Below are positions 16,425 to 25,504 of a stretch of 64,000 nt of DNA, in pieces (position 1 is the first letter of the stretch; every line of letters begins with the position of its first letter). The DNA is from an uncultured Verrucomicrobiota bacterium. Lineage in GTDB: Bacteria; Verrucomicrobiota; Kiritimatiellia; CAIQIC01; Lenti-01. The notes under the pieces are model-generated. The model saw only the letters and a list, made by a program, of their open reading frames with translations, was not told where the DNA came from and did no database searches. Where the stretch lies: the NCBI GenBank assembly GCA_938003985.1, contig CALKWZ010000067.1:16740-80739 (forward strand), given 5' to 3'. The position numbers were made by a program, and so were the translations under genes.

Positions 16425-17750
16425 TCAGCCCTCCGTTCCCCACCCGGCGGCGGGCTCCGCCCCCGTCGCCGCCCAGTCCGACTCCAAATAGATATTCCCC
16501 GGCCCGCGTGGAATCTTCCCTGTCCCGAACACGTCCTTCGGCAACACCTCGAACGAAAGCGCCCCCGCAAAATAGTCCAGGTTCTCCCGCGACACCGCCC
16601 GCTGCAATCCCACGTTCAGCGCATACACCCCCGGCAGCAGGTTCATACGCGGCACCCGGCATGCCACCTCCAGCGATTTCCCCGCACACAGGCTCCACGT
16701 GGCCCCGGCCACGTCCCGGCTGTTGATCCCGCACAGCCGCGTCCCCATCGCGTCGGCCAAGGCGATTCCCACGGTCAGGCTCTCCACCGGCTGCCGCGCA
16801 CGCACGCGCAGCTTCACCGCGAATCCTTCGCCCATCGGTATTCCCCCAGCCGTTTCTCCGGATCCGTTTTCAATCCGCGCGGATTCCACCCAGGCCGCCG
16901 CGCCTGCCGGCACCGTCTCCGGCGCACGCCTGAACTCCGCCCCCCGCCCCGCCCCGCAGGCTTCGATGTAGTGCGCTATCGCCTTCTCCGGCACGTCGTC
17001 CAGCGCAACCCGGCCATGGTCGATCACCACCGCACGCCCGCAAAGATTCTGCACCGCCGGCATGTTGTGGCTCACGAACAGCACCGTCCGCCCCGCCCGC
17101 GCCACCTCGCCCATCTTCCCCAGGCATTTCTTCTGGAACTCCGCGTCCCCAACCGCCAGCACTTCGTCGATCAGAAGGATCTCCGGCTCCAGATGCGCCG
17201 CCACCGCGAACGCCAGCCGCACGTACATCCCGCTCGAATACCTCTTCACCGGCGTGTCGATGAACTGCTCCAGCTCCGAAAACGCCACGATCTCGTCGAA
17301 CTTCCGGTCGATTTCCCCCTTTTTCATGCCGAGGATCGTGCCGTTCATGTAGATGTTTTCGCGGCCCGTCAATTCCGGGTGGAACCCCGTCCCCACCTCC
17401 AGCAGCGAAGCCACCCGGCCGTTGATGACGGCCTCGCCGGAGGTTGGTTCGGTGATGCGGGTCAACAACTTCAGGAGCGTGGATTTGCCGGCGCCGTTGC
17501 GGCCGATGATGCCGATCGCTTCGCCGGGCGCCACCTCGAAGGTGGCCTCTTTCAGCGCCCAGAACAAGCCGGCGCCGTCCGGAGCCGAGGCTCCCCGGGC
17601 CGGCCCGATCTTGCCCATGTGGGCCCGCGGGTCGCGGCGGCGGAGCTTGTGCCAAAGGTATTGGCACTCGTCCGCCAGGGTATGGCGGCCGATCGTGCCG
17701 AGCTTGTAGCACTTGGAAAGATTTCTGACGGATATGGCCGACTCGCTCAT
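16425..17750 (-). CDS. Polysaccharide ABC transporter ATP-binding protein (Wzt-like)
   Basis: A 441-residue ATPase that powers export of the finished O-antigen-like chain. The nucleotide-binding domain has Walker A GRNGAGKST (residues 83-91), a signature YSSGM near 165 and Walker B ILLIDEVLAVGD with the switch histidine in FVSHNM. About 150 extra residues after the ABC domain form a beta-rich region like the Wzt C-terminal carbohydrate-binding domain, which in characterised systems recognises the chain's terminal modification. The N-terminal insertion between residues 20 and 65 is typical of this subfamily. ATG 17750 overlaps the permease stop by 4 bases. Confidence 0.93.
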   Translation of the reverse strand: MSESAISVRNLSKCYKLGTIGRHTLADECQYLWHKLRRRDPRAHMGKIGPARGASAPDGAGLFWALKEATFEVAPGEAIGIIGRNGAGKSTLLKLLTRITEPTSGEAVINGRVASLLEVGTGFHPELTGRENIYMNGTILGMKKGEIDRKFDEIVAFSELEQFIDTPVKRYSSGMYVRLAFAVAAHLEPEILLIDEVLAVGDAEFQKKCLGKMGEVARAGRTVLFVSHNMPAVQNLCGRAVVIDHGRVALDDVPEKAIAHYIEACGAGRGAEFRRAPETVPAGAAAWVESARIENGSGETAGGIPMGEGFAVKLRVRARQPVESLTVGIALADAMGTRLCGINSRDVAGATWSLCAGKSLEVACRVPRMNLLPGVYALNVGLQRAVSRENLDYFAGALSFEVLPKDVFGTGKIPRGPGNIYLESDWAATGAEPAAGWGTEG

Positions 17751-18586
17751 AGGGTGTCCACGAAGGTGCGCTGGACGCGGTTGAACAGGAACAGCCCGCT
17801 GGCGCACAGGATCACCGTGGTGCCGATGCTGAGCGCCGCCGCGCCGGCCGTGACCGTGCCCGTGCCGGTGAACATCCAGCGCGCGCATTCCACCACGAAG
17901 GACATGGGATTGAGCCACAGCAGCGCCTTCATCCCCGGACGCACCACCAGCGAGGCCGGCCAGACGATCGGCGTGGCGTACATCCAGACCTGGGTCAGGA
18001 ACGTCAGCCCGAACCGGAGATCCTGGTATTTCGTCGTCAGCCCGGCCACCCACAGGCCGAGGCCCAAGCCCAGAACCGCGCACTGGAGAATCAGCAGCGG
18101 AAACGCCAGCAACGCCCACTGCGGCGCGAGCGGCGCGGACGTGAACCAGAGGTAGTACGCGTAGAATCCGACGAACATGACGAAGTTCAGGGAAAAATGG
18201 GCCAGATGGGTGAACACCGTGGACAACGGAATGACCAGCCGGGGAAAATACACCTTGGACAAGACGGCTTTCCCGGTCACCAGCGACGTGCCGCTTTGCG
18301 TCAGGCACCCGGAAAAGTAGTTCCACAGCACGGTGCCGCACATGTAGAAGACGATTTGCGGAACGCCGTCCGTCGAAACCCGCGCGACCTGCCCGAAAAT
18401 GACCGTGAAGACCAGGGTCGTGACCAACGGCTGGATGATGAACCAGAGCGGCCCCAAAACGGTCTGCTTGTAGATCGCCGTCAAATCGCGCAGCACCAGC
18501 ATGCGCAACAAATCCCGGTATTCCCATATTTCCCGGAAGTCGATCCGCCACCAGGGAGACCCCGCCTTGATGATGGTTCGGTGCAT
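17747..18586 (-). CDS. ABC-2 type polysaccharide export permease (Wzm-like)
   Basis: A 279-residue inner-membrane protein with about six hydrophobic segments and the ABC-2 family pattern (LRMLVLRDLTAIYKQTVLGPLWFIIQPL and YPRLVIPLSTVFTHL-like PRLVIPLS). It forms the channel for the Wzt-like ATPase encoded next. It starts at ATG 18586, five bases after the stop of the regulator gene, so the two are probably co-transcribed. As a Wzm/Wzt pair it indicates that the polysaccharide is assembled on a lipid carrier in the cytoplasm and exported whole. Confidence 0.93.
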   Translation of the reverse strand: MHRTIIKAGSPWWRIDFREIWEYRDLLRMLVLRDLTAIYKQTVLGPLWFIIQPLVTTLVFTVIFGQVARVSTDGVPQIVFYMCGTVLWNYFSGCLTQSGTSLVTGKAVLSKVYFPRLVIPLSTVFTHLAHFSLNFVMFVGFYAYYLWFTSAPLAPQWALLAFPLLILQCAVLGLGLGLWVAGLTTKYQDLRFGLTFLTQVWMYATPIVWPASLVVRPGMKALLWLNPMSFVVECARWMFTGTGTVTAGAAALSIGTTVILCASGLFLFNRVQRTFVDTL

Positions 18587-18591
18587 GCGTC

Positions 18592-19101
18592 CTAGCCCAG
18601 TTTCGAAAGCAGGTTGAGCAGCGGGTTGTCCAGCAGCTTCGTCGCGCGCCGGTTCAACTGGTGCAAGCGGGACACCCGCGCGGCCAGGAAGCGGGCGCCC
18701 GGTTCGTTGCCCAGGCCTTCCAGGGCCTCGTCCGCCTGCCGCAGGTCGGTCTCCAGCACCGTCATCTTCGCGCGCGCGAATTTGAGGATGCCGTGCCGCA
18801 GGGCCGAACCGATGTCCTCCGCGCTGCGGTAATACCGCTTGCGGTCCCCCGGCTTCCGGACGCGGTGGATCAGGCCCAGCCGTTCCAATTGCGCCGCCGC
18901 TTGGCTCACCGCCGCCTTGCTCAGGCGCAGTTCCCCCTCCAGCGCGTCCAGCGACGCCTCCCCCGCCGTCAGATACAGGCAGACCAGCACCTCTCCCGCC
19001 ACCCGGTTGAATCCGAATTCCTGCGCCAAACGGCCGCCCGACGCCACCAGGCGCGTTTTCACCGCTGCGCGCTTCGCTTTCGTTTCCGTGGAATAGACCA
19101 T
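18592..19101 (-). CDS. GbsR/MarR-like transcriptional regulator at the head of the polysaccharide operon
   Basis: A 169-residue winged-helix protein of the GbsR branch of MarR regulators. GEVLVCLYLTAGEASLDALEGELRLSKAAVSQAAAQLERLGLIHRV is the helix-turn-helix, and RKPGDRKRYYR is the wing. The C-terminal half is helical and would serve for dimerisation. It is the first gene of the polysaccharide transcription unit, 5 bases from the permease gene, so it would control its own operon. A sigma-70-like promoter with an overlapping inverted repeat lies just upstream. Related GbsR-like genes accompany exopolysaccharide clusters in PVC-group bacteria, as far as I recall. Confidence 0.82.
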   Translation of the reverse strand: MVYSTETKAKRAAVKTRLVASGGRLAQEFGFNRVAGEVLVCLYLTAGEASLDALEGELRLSKAAVSQAAAQLERLGLIHRVRKPGDRKRYYRSAEDIGSALRHGILKFARAKMTVLETDLRQADEALEGLGNEPGARFLAARVSRLHQLNRRATKLLDNPLLNLLSKLG

Positions 19102-19106
19102 GCCTG

Positions 19107-19154
19107 AACTTTTATGTTTTCGTGAAAGTTACGGGTTTTCGGCCGGGTTGTCAA
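19107..19154 (-). promoter_or_regulatory. Candidate promoter and operator of the gbsR-polysaccharide operon
   Basis: Read on the minus strand, TTGACA (19154-19149) is followed after 17 bases by TAACTT (19131-19126), a perfect -35 with a weak -10. Inverted repeat AACTTT (19107-19112) / AAAGTT (19125-19130) lies across the -10 and start region, in the position expected for a self-repressing operator. The ATG is at 19101. Strength and start site are inferred from spacing only. Confidence 0.45.
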
Positions 19155-19209
19155 CCCCCCTCGCGCCGCCGGCCGCACTTTTCCGGGGCGCGGCGGAAGG
19201 CCGCGGGGC

Positions 19210-20193
19210 CTATTCCCGTCCGGCCAGCGCCTGCTGCGCGGCGGCGCGCACGCCGGCGTCCGGATCGGCGGCCGCGATTTCCCGCAACGCCGCTTCCGCG
19301 TACGGGGACCGGACGCGCGCCAGCGCCTCCCGGCAGGCCGGGATCGCCGCGCCGAAATCCGCCAGCGCGCGGCACGCCCGGCCGTCGCCGATGCCCGCCA
19401 ATGCCGCCGCCGCCGCTTCCTGCGCGGCGGCGCGGGAATCGTCCAGCAGCACACTTTCCAATGCCGGCACGTTCGAGGGCCGCGCCACGCCGGCCAGCAG
19501 ATCCAGCCACGTCCGGAAATCTTCTTCGTTCTCCGCCGTCCGGATCCGTTCGGCCAAGACTTCCACGATCGCGGCGCCTTCCAGCGCCGCCACGACCGCC
19601 CGCAGGTTGCGGCGCTCGTCCGGACGTTCCTCGCGCGCGGCCATGTCCGCGACGGCCTCCGCGACGGGGCGGGAATCCGCGCTGCCGAAAACCTTCCGCA
19701 AATCGTTCTGGGCGTCGCTGGCGGGTTCCTGGCACAACCGGACGAGACCCGCCGCCAGCGCGCGCGGAGTGCCGATCCGGACCAGCAGCCGCAGCGCGGC
19801 GATCTCCGCGCGCCGCTCCCCGCTCCGCAACGTCCGCTCGAGCGCGTCCACGGCGCCATCGCCGCGCCGCACCAGTTCCGCGGCCAGCGCGATCGTCTCG
19901 GGCGATTCCCCTGCGCGGATTTGCTGAGCCAAGCGACGGCACAGATCGGCCGCGGCGACAGCCTGAAAATTCATCTGGACCGGCGCAACGGATTCTTCCT
20001 CCGCGACGCTCGGTTCCGGAAACGAAACGGCGACCGCTTGGACCGGGACGGGTTCGGCGGGCGCCGCGGTTTCCGCCGGCGGCGAAGAGGCAACCGGATC
20101 CCGCGCGCAACGGGCGCGGAGGAGCGCCGCGAACACCAACAGGACCAGCGCCGTCCCGGCGATCTGCGCCCGCTTGCCCAGGCCTGCCTCCAT
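19210..20193 (-). CDS. Membrane-anchored alpha-solenoid (HEAT-like) protein of unknown function
   Basis: I do not recognise a named family. The 327-residue protein has a short N-terminal cytoplasmic tail, one hydrophobic segment (about residues 10-27), a Pro/Ala/Glu-rich linker to residue about 75 and then repeated amphipathic helix pairs ending in LREIAAADPDAGVRAAAQQALAGRE. The last segment is a typical HEAT/PBS-lyase repeat (D-P-D-A-x-V-R-x-A-A). It is probably exposed to the periplasm. It follows the GDSL protein gene by 16 bases on the same strand and could be co-transcribed with it. The protein at 24392-25495 has the same anchor-linker-helical layout. Confidence 0.65.
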   Translation of the reverse strand: MEAGLGKRAQIAGTALVLLVFAALLRARCARDPVASSPPAETAAPAEPVPVQAVAVSFPEPSVAEEESVAPVQMNFQAVAAADLCRRLAQQIRAGESPETIALAAELVRRGDGAVDALERTLRSGERRAEIAALRLLVRIGTPRALAAGLVRLCQEPASDAQNDLRKVFGSADSRPVAEAVADMAAREERPDERRNLRAVVAALEGAAIVEVLAERIRTAENEEDFRTWLDLLAGVARPSNVPALESVLLDDSRAAAQEAAAAALAGIGDGRACRALADFGAAIPACREALARVRSPYAEAALREIAAADPDAGVRAAAQQALAGRE

Positions 20194-20209
20194 CGGGATC
20201 GGCCGCGCC

Positions 20210-23200
20210 CTACGGCGCGGGAGCCGCCACCAGCTTGTACGTGCCTTTCCGCGGCGGCGGCGCGGTGATCTTGACGTAGTACGTGCCCGGCTCCAGCGGC
20301 AGGACGAGACGCGAAGCCAAGCCGACCGCGTTGTCGTTCTGGCCGACCAGGTCGTTCCGGTTCCCCGGTCCGTAGAGTTTCAGGATCGTGTCGGTCAAGG
20401 TGCCCAGCGCCGTCTGGATCCGATAGGTTCCGGAGGTCGGCGCCGCGAATTCGAACCAATTCGCGTCGCCCGCGTACCGGACGTTGCCGGTCAGGTTCGT
20501 CGTGCCCAGTTCCAGGACGGTCGGCGCCGCGCCGGTTTCTTCGATGTCGCGCAGAATCCGCTCGGCGCCCGCCGCGATCCGGCCGTCCACGCCCTCGCGC
20601 AGCACGCTTGCGATCCAGTTGCTGCCCGCGGCCAAGGCCGCTTCGAAGGTGATCCGGCAGGACCCCGGATCGTTGGGCACGGTCCAGACGCATTGCATCT
20701 CGCGCTGGGCGATCTTGGAAGCGCTCGCCGGCGGGCCGGACGCGTCGTTCGTGGCCGTTCCGTCGTATTCCACGATGGCGCCGGCGGCGGGCAGCCGCCA
20801 CGCGCCGTTGGTCGTCCGGGCCACGGTGCCGGTGCCGAACGCGGCGGGTTCCGTCGGCAGCTCGAAGCGCAACCGCGCCCGGGCGGTCGGATAGCTCAGC
20901 AGGGTCCAGCGGCACGTGACCACGCTGCCCGGCACCAGGTTGTCCGGCACGGCCAGGCTCCGGACCACGACGCCGGCGCGTCGCTGGGCTTCCTGCGGCG
21001 TTTCGAACGGTTTGGCATCCCGGGCCAAGGGTTCGTGCTGCAGGGCCGGTTCCGTCCCGCCTTCCGCGATGGTGCGCGCGATTTCCTTGCCGTCCAGGCC
21101 GTACGGCGCCACGTCCAGGCCGGCGGGGACATTGGCGTTGAGATAGGCGTAGCCGTCCTGCCGCGCCGCGAGGAACCGGATCCGGCACGTCCCCGGGAAC
21201 CGGGGCACCGTCCAATCCGCTTCGAAACTGTAGATCCGCGACGTCCACTCGCCCAGCGTCCGGGTTCCGGGCGCGGTGCCCGCCAACCGGCCGTTGAGCG
21301 TCACGTTCGTGACGCCGGGACCTTCCGGCAGCCGGATCTTCAGCCCCGAACGCACCGGTTCGTAGGCTTCCACCTGCCAGCGCACCGGGCAGACGCTGCC
21401 CGGCACCAGGTTGTCCGGCATCTGGACGTCCTGGACGACCGCGCCCGCCAGCAGCGCCAAATCCAGTTGCGCCAGTCCCGCGGACTTGCACGTCACCGTC
21501 AGCTTCGTCGTCGCGGCGTTGGCCTTGGCGTCGTAGGCCGTCACCGTGATGAGATTCGATCCGGGATACAGCGTCAGGCCGTCGCAACTCCAATTCGCCG
21601 TGCCCGCGCAGAGCCGGTCCCGCTCCGCGCGCGCGTTCGACGCTTCCACCCGGACCAGGCCGCCGACCGCGGCCGCCCGGCCCTTGAGGTTCAGCGTCCG
21701 GTTGGTGGTCGTCCAGGTCGCGCGGGTCGTCGGATTCGTGATCGCGACCGTGGGCGGCGGATCGTACAGCGCGGTCACCAGGTTGCTGGCGTTCGCCGTC
21801 CAGGTCGCGTTCGTGCCGTCCGCCGCATCCACGCCCGTCCAGCCCACCAGTTTCCAGCCGCCCGTCAGCGCGGCCGGCGCGCTCAAGCCCACGACGGTCC
21901 CGTTCGTGTAGCCGAACTTGCGCGGCGTGGTCCCCGCCGAAACCTGGAACACGTCCGCCGGCGTGGTCCGGATCGGGACGTTTTTCACGGAACCATCCAG
22001 CCCCAGCGCCCGCACCGAAACGTCCACCCCGAACCAGGCCGCAACCGCTTTCGCGGACGACAGGGTTACCGTGGCGTTCGACGACGTGCCGGACGCGGCG
22101 CCCGTCCAGCGGAAAAAGCGCGAACCGGGGGCCGGCGTCGCCCGCAGCGAAACCGCGGTGCCCTGCCTGAACCAGCCGCTGGCCACGTTGACCGAACCGT
22201 TGCCGACGGCCGCCGTCTCCAGCCAGACGTTCGTCCGCCACTGCCAGGTCACCGTCGTGTTGTTCGTCAGCACGAACGGGCCCGTGTTCGTGGCCGCGCC
22301 CGTCTTCGGCGCGCTGCCCGTCGCCGTCCAGCCCACGCAGACCAGCTGGGTCGCCCCGCCCAGCGCGAGCGGCGAACCCGCCACGCCCGCGTTCGTCGTG
22401 ACGTCTTTCCGCATCCAAACGGTGCCCGCCGGCTCCGGCACCCCGTAGCGGCTGGAAACCGTCAGCGAATTGGTCGCGATCGCGAACTCCGCCGCCAGCG
22501 ATTTGGCCGACGTCATCCCGACCGTGATCGCGGCCGCCGTGCTCGCCGACGCTCCCGACCAGCGGGCGAACTTGAAGCCCGCCGCCGGCAACGCCCGCAC
22601 GGCCACGTTGCTGCCCCGGCGCTGCCAGCCGCTCGCCACGCTGACCGCGCCGCCGTCGCCGGCCGCCGTCTCCAGCCAGACGTTCGTCCGCCATTGCCAT
22701 ACGATCTTCGTGGCATTCGTCAGCGTGAACGGCCCCGTGTTCGTGGCCGCGCCCGTCTTCGGCGCGCTGCCCGTCGCCGTCCAGCCCACGCAGACCAGCT
22801 GGGTCGCCCCGCCCAGCGCGAGCGGCGAACCCGCCACGCCCGCGTTCGTCGTGACGTCTTTCCGCATCCAAACGGTGCCCGCCGGCTCCGGCACCCCGTA
22901 GCGGCTGGAAACCGTCAGCGAATTGGTCGCGATCGCGAACTCCGCCGCCAGCGATTTGGCCGACGTCATCCCGACCGTGATCGCGGCCGCCGTGCTCGCC
23001 GACGCTCCCGACCAGCGGGCGAACTTGAAGCCCGCCGCCGGCAACGCCCGCACGGCCACGTTGCTGCCCCGGCGCTGCCAGCCGCTCGCCACGCTGACCG
23101 CGCCGCCGTCGCCGGCCGCCGTCTCCAGCCAGACGTTCGTCCGCCATTGCCATACGATCTTCGTGGCATTCGTCAGCGTGAACGGCCCCGTGTTCGTGGC

Positions 23201-24238
23201 CGCGCCCGTCTTCGGCGCGCTGCCCGTCGCCGTCCAGCCCACGCAGACCAGCTGGGTCGACGCCCCCAGCGCGATCGGCGAGCCCCCCACGCTGGCGTTC
23301 GTCGCCGTGTTCCGGCGCGTCCAGATCGTGCCCACCGCCGGATCCGGCGTCCCGTAGGCGCTTTCGATCTTCAAGCTCGGACTGGCCGCCTGCGACACCG
23401 TGAACGGACGGTCGATGCCCCCGCCCTGCACCTTGATGGCGCCGGAGCGGGCCGGACCGACGTTTTCCGCCACGTCGTAGACCACGGTCCCGTTGCCCGT
23501 GCCCGCGCCGGACTGGATCGTGATCCACGGCGGAGCATCGCCCGCCGTCCACGGCAGGGCGGTCGTCACCGCGATCGTCTGCCCGGCCACGGCCAACTCG
23601 GAATGCGAGCGGCCGGTCGGCGTCAGCAGCACCACTGGAATATGCGCGCCGAACGTCCGCGCGATGATTTCCATGCCGGCGTCGTTGGGATGGAATCCGT
23701 CGGAGACGAACAGGCCCGCGCCCGAACCGAACGCGGACTGGACGTCGGCCAGGCGGATGCCGTTGGCCGAGGCGTACGAGCGCAAATAGCTGTTGTAGGC
23801 CTGCACCTTGGACATTTCCCCGGCCCGCGGTCCCACCATGGGCGGGATCGTGCCGATGACCGGAATGGCGCCGTACGACCGCACCCGCAGGGCCGTCTGC
23901 AAAACCGTGTTCGCCACTTCCTGCATGCTTTTTCCGGGATCGTTGATGTCGTTGGTCCCGTACAGCAGCAACACGTAGGACGGATCGTACTGCGCCAGCT
24001 GGGAGTCGATGACCCGCAAACTGTAGCTGGCCGTCACCCCGCCGACGCCGGCGTTGATGGTCGGCGCCCCGGTGTTCCGGTTCAGCCGGATCGGATAGGA
24101 AACGCTGACGAATTCCGCCCGCCCCTGCGTGATGCTGTCGCCCATGCAGAGCACCGGCCCCTGAGCCTGGCTGGCCGAAACGCCCCACGCCGACCACGTC
24201 GCCGCCAGCAGCGCGGCCCGAATCCATCGTTTGTGCAT
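20210..24238 (-). CDS. Large secreted protein: SGNH/GDSL esterase + InlB-like repeats + C-terminal PPC domain
   Basis: A 1,342-residue exported protein. A signal peptide (about residues 1-24, ending ASQAQG) precedes a GDSL hydrolase domain with GDSITQG (Ser35 as nucleophile), LLYGTNDIND (block III) and SDGFHPND (block V Asp-His). After residue about 210 come three repeats of about 150 residues containing InlB-B-like segments (GFKFARWSGASAS), then Ig-like regions and several 'DNLVPGSV' modules, and finally a pre-peptidase C-terminal domain (GDANWFEFAAPTSGTYRIQT, LEPGTYYVKI). I chose ATG 24238 because AAGGA sits 6 bases upstream; ATG 24244 overlaps that site. Probable role: polysaccharide or ester hydrolysis outside the cell. 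Export by the type II pathway encoded nearby is possible but unproven. Confidence 0.87.
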   Translation of the reverse strand: MHKRWIRAALLAATWSAWGVSASQAQGPVLCMGDSITQGRAEFVSVSYPIRLNRNTGAPTINAGVGGVTASYSLRVIDSQLAQYDPSYVLLLYGTNDINDPGKSMQEVANTVLQTALRVRSYGAIPVIGTIPPMVGPRAGEMSKVQAYNSYLRSYASANGIRLADVQSAFGSGAGLFVSDGFHPNDAGMEIIARTFGAHIPVVLLTPTGRSHSELAVAGQTIAVTTALPWTAGDAPPWITIQSGAGTGNGTVVYDVAENVGPARSGAIKVQGGGIDRPFTVSQAASPSLKIESAYGTPDPAVGTIWTRRNTATNASVGGSPIALGASTQLVCVGWTATGSAPKTGAATNTGPFTLTNATKIVWQWRTNVWLETAAGDGGAVSVASGWQRRGSNVAVRALPAAGFKFARWSGASASTAAAITVGMTSAKSLAAEFAIATNSLTVSSRYGVPEPAGTVWMRKDVTTNAGVAGSPLALGGATQLVCVGWTATGSAPKTGAATNTGPFTLTNATKIVWQWRTNVWLETAAGDGGAVSVASGWQRRGSNVAVRALPAAGFKFARWSGASASTAAAITVGMTSAKSLAAEFAIATNSLTVSSRYGVPEPAGTVWMRKDVTTNAGVAGSPLALGGATQLVCVGWTATGSAPKTGAATNTGPFVLTNNTTVTWQWRTNVWLETAAVGNGSVNVASGWFRQGTAVSLRATPAPGSRFFRWTGAASGTSSNATVTLSSAKAVAAWFGVDVSVRALGLDGSVKNVPIRTTPADVFQVSAGTTPRKFGYTNGTVVGLSAPAALTGGWKLVGWTGVDAADGTNATWTANASNLVTALYDPPPTVAITNPTTRATWTTTNRTLNLKGRAAAVGGLVRVEASNARAERDRLCAGTANWSCDGLTLYPGSNLITVTAYDAKANAATTKLTVTCKSAGLAQLDLALLAGAVVQDVQMPDNLVPGSVCPVRWQVEAYEPVRSGLKIRLPEGPGVTNVTLNGRLAGTAPGTRTLGEWTSRIYSFEADWTVPRFPGTCRIRFLAARQDGYAYLNANVPAGLDVAPYGLDGKEIARTIAEGGTEPALQHEPLARDAKPFETPQEAQRRAGVVVRSLAVPDNLVPGSVVTCRWTLLSYPTARARLRFELPTEPAAFGTGTVARTTNGAWRLPAAGAIVEYDGTATNDASGPPASASKIAQREMQCVWTVPNDPGSCRITFEAALAAGSNWIASVLREGVDGRIAAGAERILRDIEETGAAPTVLELGTTNLTGNVRYAGDANWFEFAAPTSGTYRIQTALGTLTDTILKLYGPGNRNDLVGQNDNAVGLASRLVLPLEPGTYYVKITAPPPRKGTYKLVAAPAP
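22281..23259. repeat. Near-perfect 453-bp-period direct repeat inside the GDSL gene
   Basis: The stretch 22281-22806 reappears at 22734-23259, offset by exactly 453 bases (151 codons) with no mismatch that I could see over about 526 bases. Each unit encodes one InlB-like module of the secreted protein; a third, diverged unit lies on either side. Identity this high at synonymous positions means recent duplication or ongoing gene conversion. Confidence 0.92.
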
Positions 24239-24391
24239 GCTCATTCCTTGGCTAGAGAGAGGGAATCGCTCCGCCTGAAAACCGTTATTTCCGCGACTTT
24301 ACGCCCCTTGCCCCCCGTTTCAACCCAAAATATGGCCATTTTGCGCCGCGCCCGGTTGACGTGGCCCCGAAAATGGGCCATCTATCGCCCT

Positions 24392-25495
24392 ATGCCGAAC
24401 CCACCCCCCGCCTTTTTCGACAAACGCCGCCTCGGAATCCTCGCCGGGGCGCTCGTGCTGCTCGCCGGCGCCGCATGGCTGCTCCGCGCCCGCGGTCCGG
24501 CCCCCGATTCCGCGCCCGCCGCCGCCCGCGAAACCTCCGCGCCGGTCGCGCCCCCCCCCGAACCGGTCCCCGCACCGACCGCTGCGCCCGGCGCCGAATC
24601 GGCGCCGGCGCCTTCCGCGCCCGCCGCGGTTGCCGAACCGGCGGCGCCGCCGGCCGTGGCCGCCAGCTACGACCAGCGGATCGCCGCTTTGCTCGCCGCC
24701 GTCCAAAACCGCCGTGCCGCCGGCGACGCCGCGGTCCGCCGCCAAATTCCCGCTCTTCTGGCCTCGAACGATCCCCTGGATGCGATCGTCGGCCTCGCGC
24801 TGCTGGCCGGAGCCGGGGCCTGGGAGCTCCTGCCCGCCGGGTCCGGCTCCACCCCGGAAATCGCGCTGGCCGCCGCCGATCTGTGCGCCGCCCTCTTCGA
24901 ACCCCAGGTCGCCCGCGACCTGCTGGTCCAATGGATGGCCCGCGCGGGCGGCCCCCAGGCCGCCGGCGAAAAAGCCCACGATCTGCTCCTGAAAGCCAAC
25001 CTGCCCTACGGCGGCGGCAGCGCCGCCCTCGACTTCATGCAGAACGTCAACGATCCGCAAGCCATCTTCATCGGCCTCTACGAATTCGCCGTGGATCCGC
25101 GCCTGCCCGGCGCCGTCCGCTCCGAAGCGCTCGTCCGCCTGCGCGCGCGGATGGAACCCGACGCCTACCGCGACCTCGTCCGCGAATGCGCCGAACGGGC
25201 CCGCGCGGACGACGAGGACTGGGCGCTCCGCGCGGAACGCCTGCAGGCCCGCTTGGATGCCGCCGTGGACCGCCGGTTCGTCGAAACGGAACTGGCCGAT
25301 CCGTATCCCGGCTTCGTGGAAGACCTCGAGCTCCAGCTCCGGTACGGGCTCGCGGAAGAACGGTTGGATTTGACCGCGGAAACCGCCGCGTTTTTCCGCG
25401 ACGCCTTGGTCCGACTGGATGCCGCCGCCCTGTCGGGGCCGGACCGCGCCGCCGCTCTGCGCCTGCGCCGGCTGCTGGAGTCCAAGCTCCGCTAG
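24392..25495 (+). CDS. Membrane-anchored helical protein of unknown function
   Basis: Not recognised as a named family. The 367-residue protein has a basic N-terminus (MPNPPPAFFDKRRLG), one transmembrane segment at about residues 13-30, a long Ala/Pro/Glu linker (to about residue 90) and a purely helical C-terminal domain of about 275 residues. Single-pass anchoring with the helical part outside is likely. The start was set at ATG 24392; the open frame extends far upstream without a plausible start. It is divergent from the GDSL gene and has the same layout as the HEAT-like protein at 19210-20193, suggesting that the pair works at the cell envelope. Confidence 0.65.
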   Translation: MPNPPPAFFDKRRLGILAGALVLLAGAAWLLRARGPAPDSAPAAARETSAPVAPPPEPVPAPTAAPGAESAPAPSAPAAVAEPAAPPAVAASYDQRIAALLAAVQNRRAAGDAAVRRQIPALLASNDPLDAIVGLALLAGAGAWELLPAGSGSTPEIALAAADLCAALFEPQVARDLLVQWMARAGGPQAAGEKAHDLLLKANLPYGGGSAALDFMQNVNDPQAIFIGLYEFAVDPRLPGAVRSEALVRLRARMEPDAYRDLVRECAERARADDEDWALRAERLQARLDAAVDRRFVETELADPYPGFVEDLELQLRYGLAEERLDLTAETAAFFRDALVRLDAAALSGPDRAAALRLRRLLESKLR

Positions 25496-25504
25496 GCCCC
25501 CGCC

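Noticed and set aside
20174..24300. Long plus-strand open frame opposite the GDSL repeat protein
   Set aside because: Repetitive RRARRRP-type translation; the real protein has signal peptide, GDSL motif and PPC domain on the minus strand.
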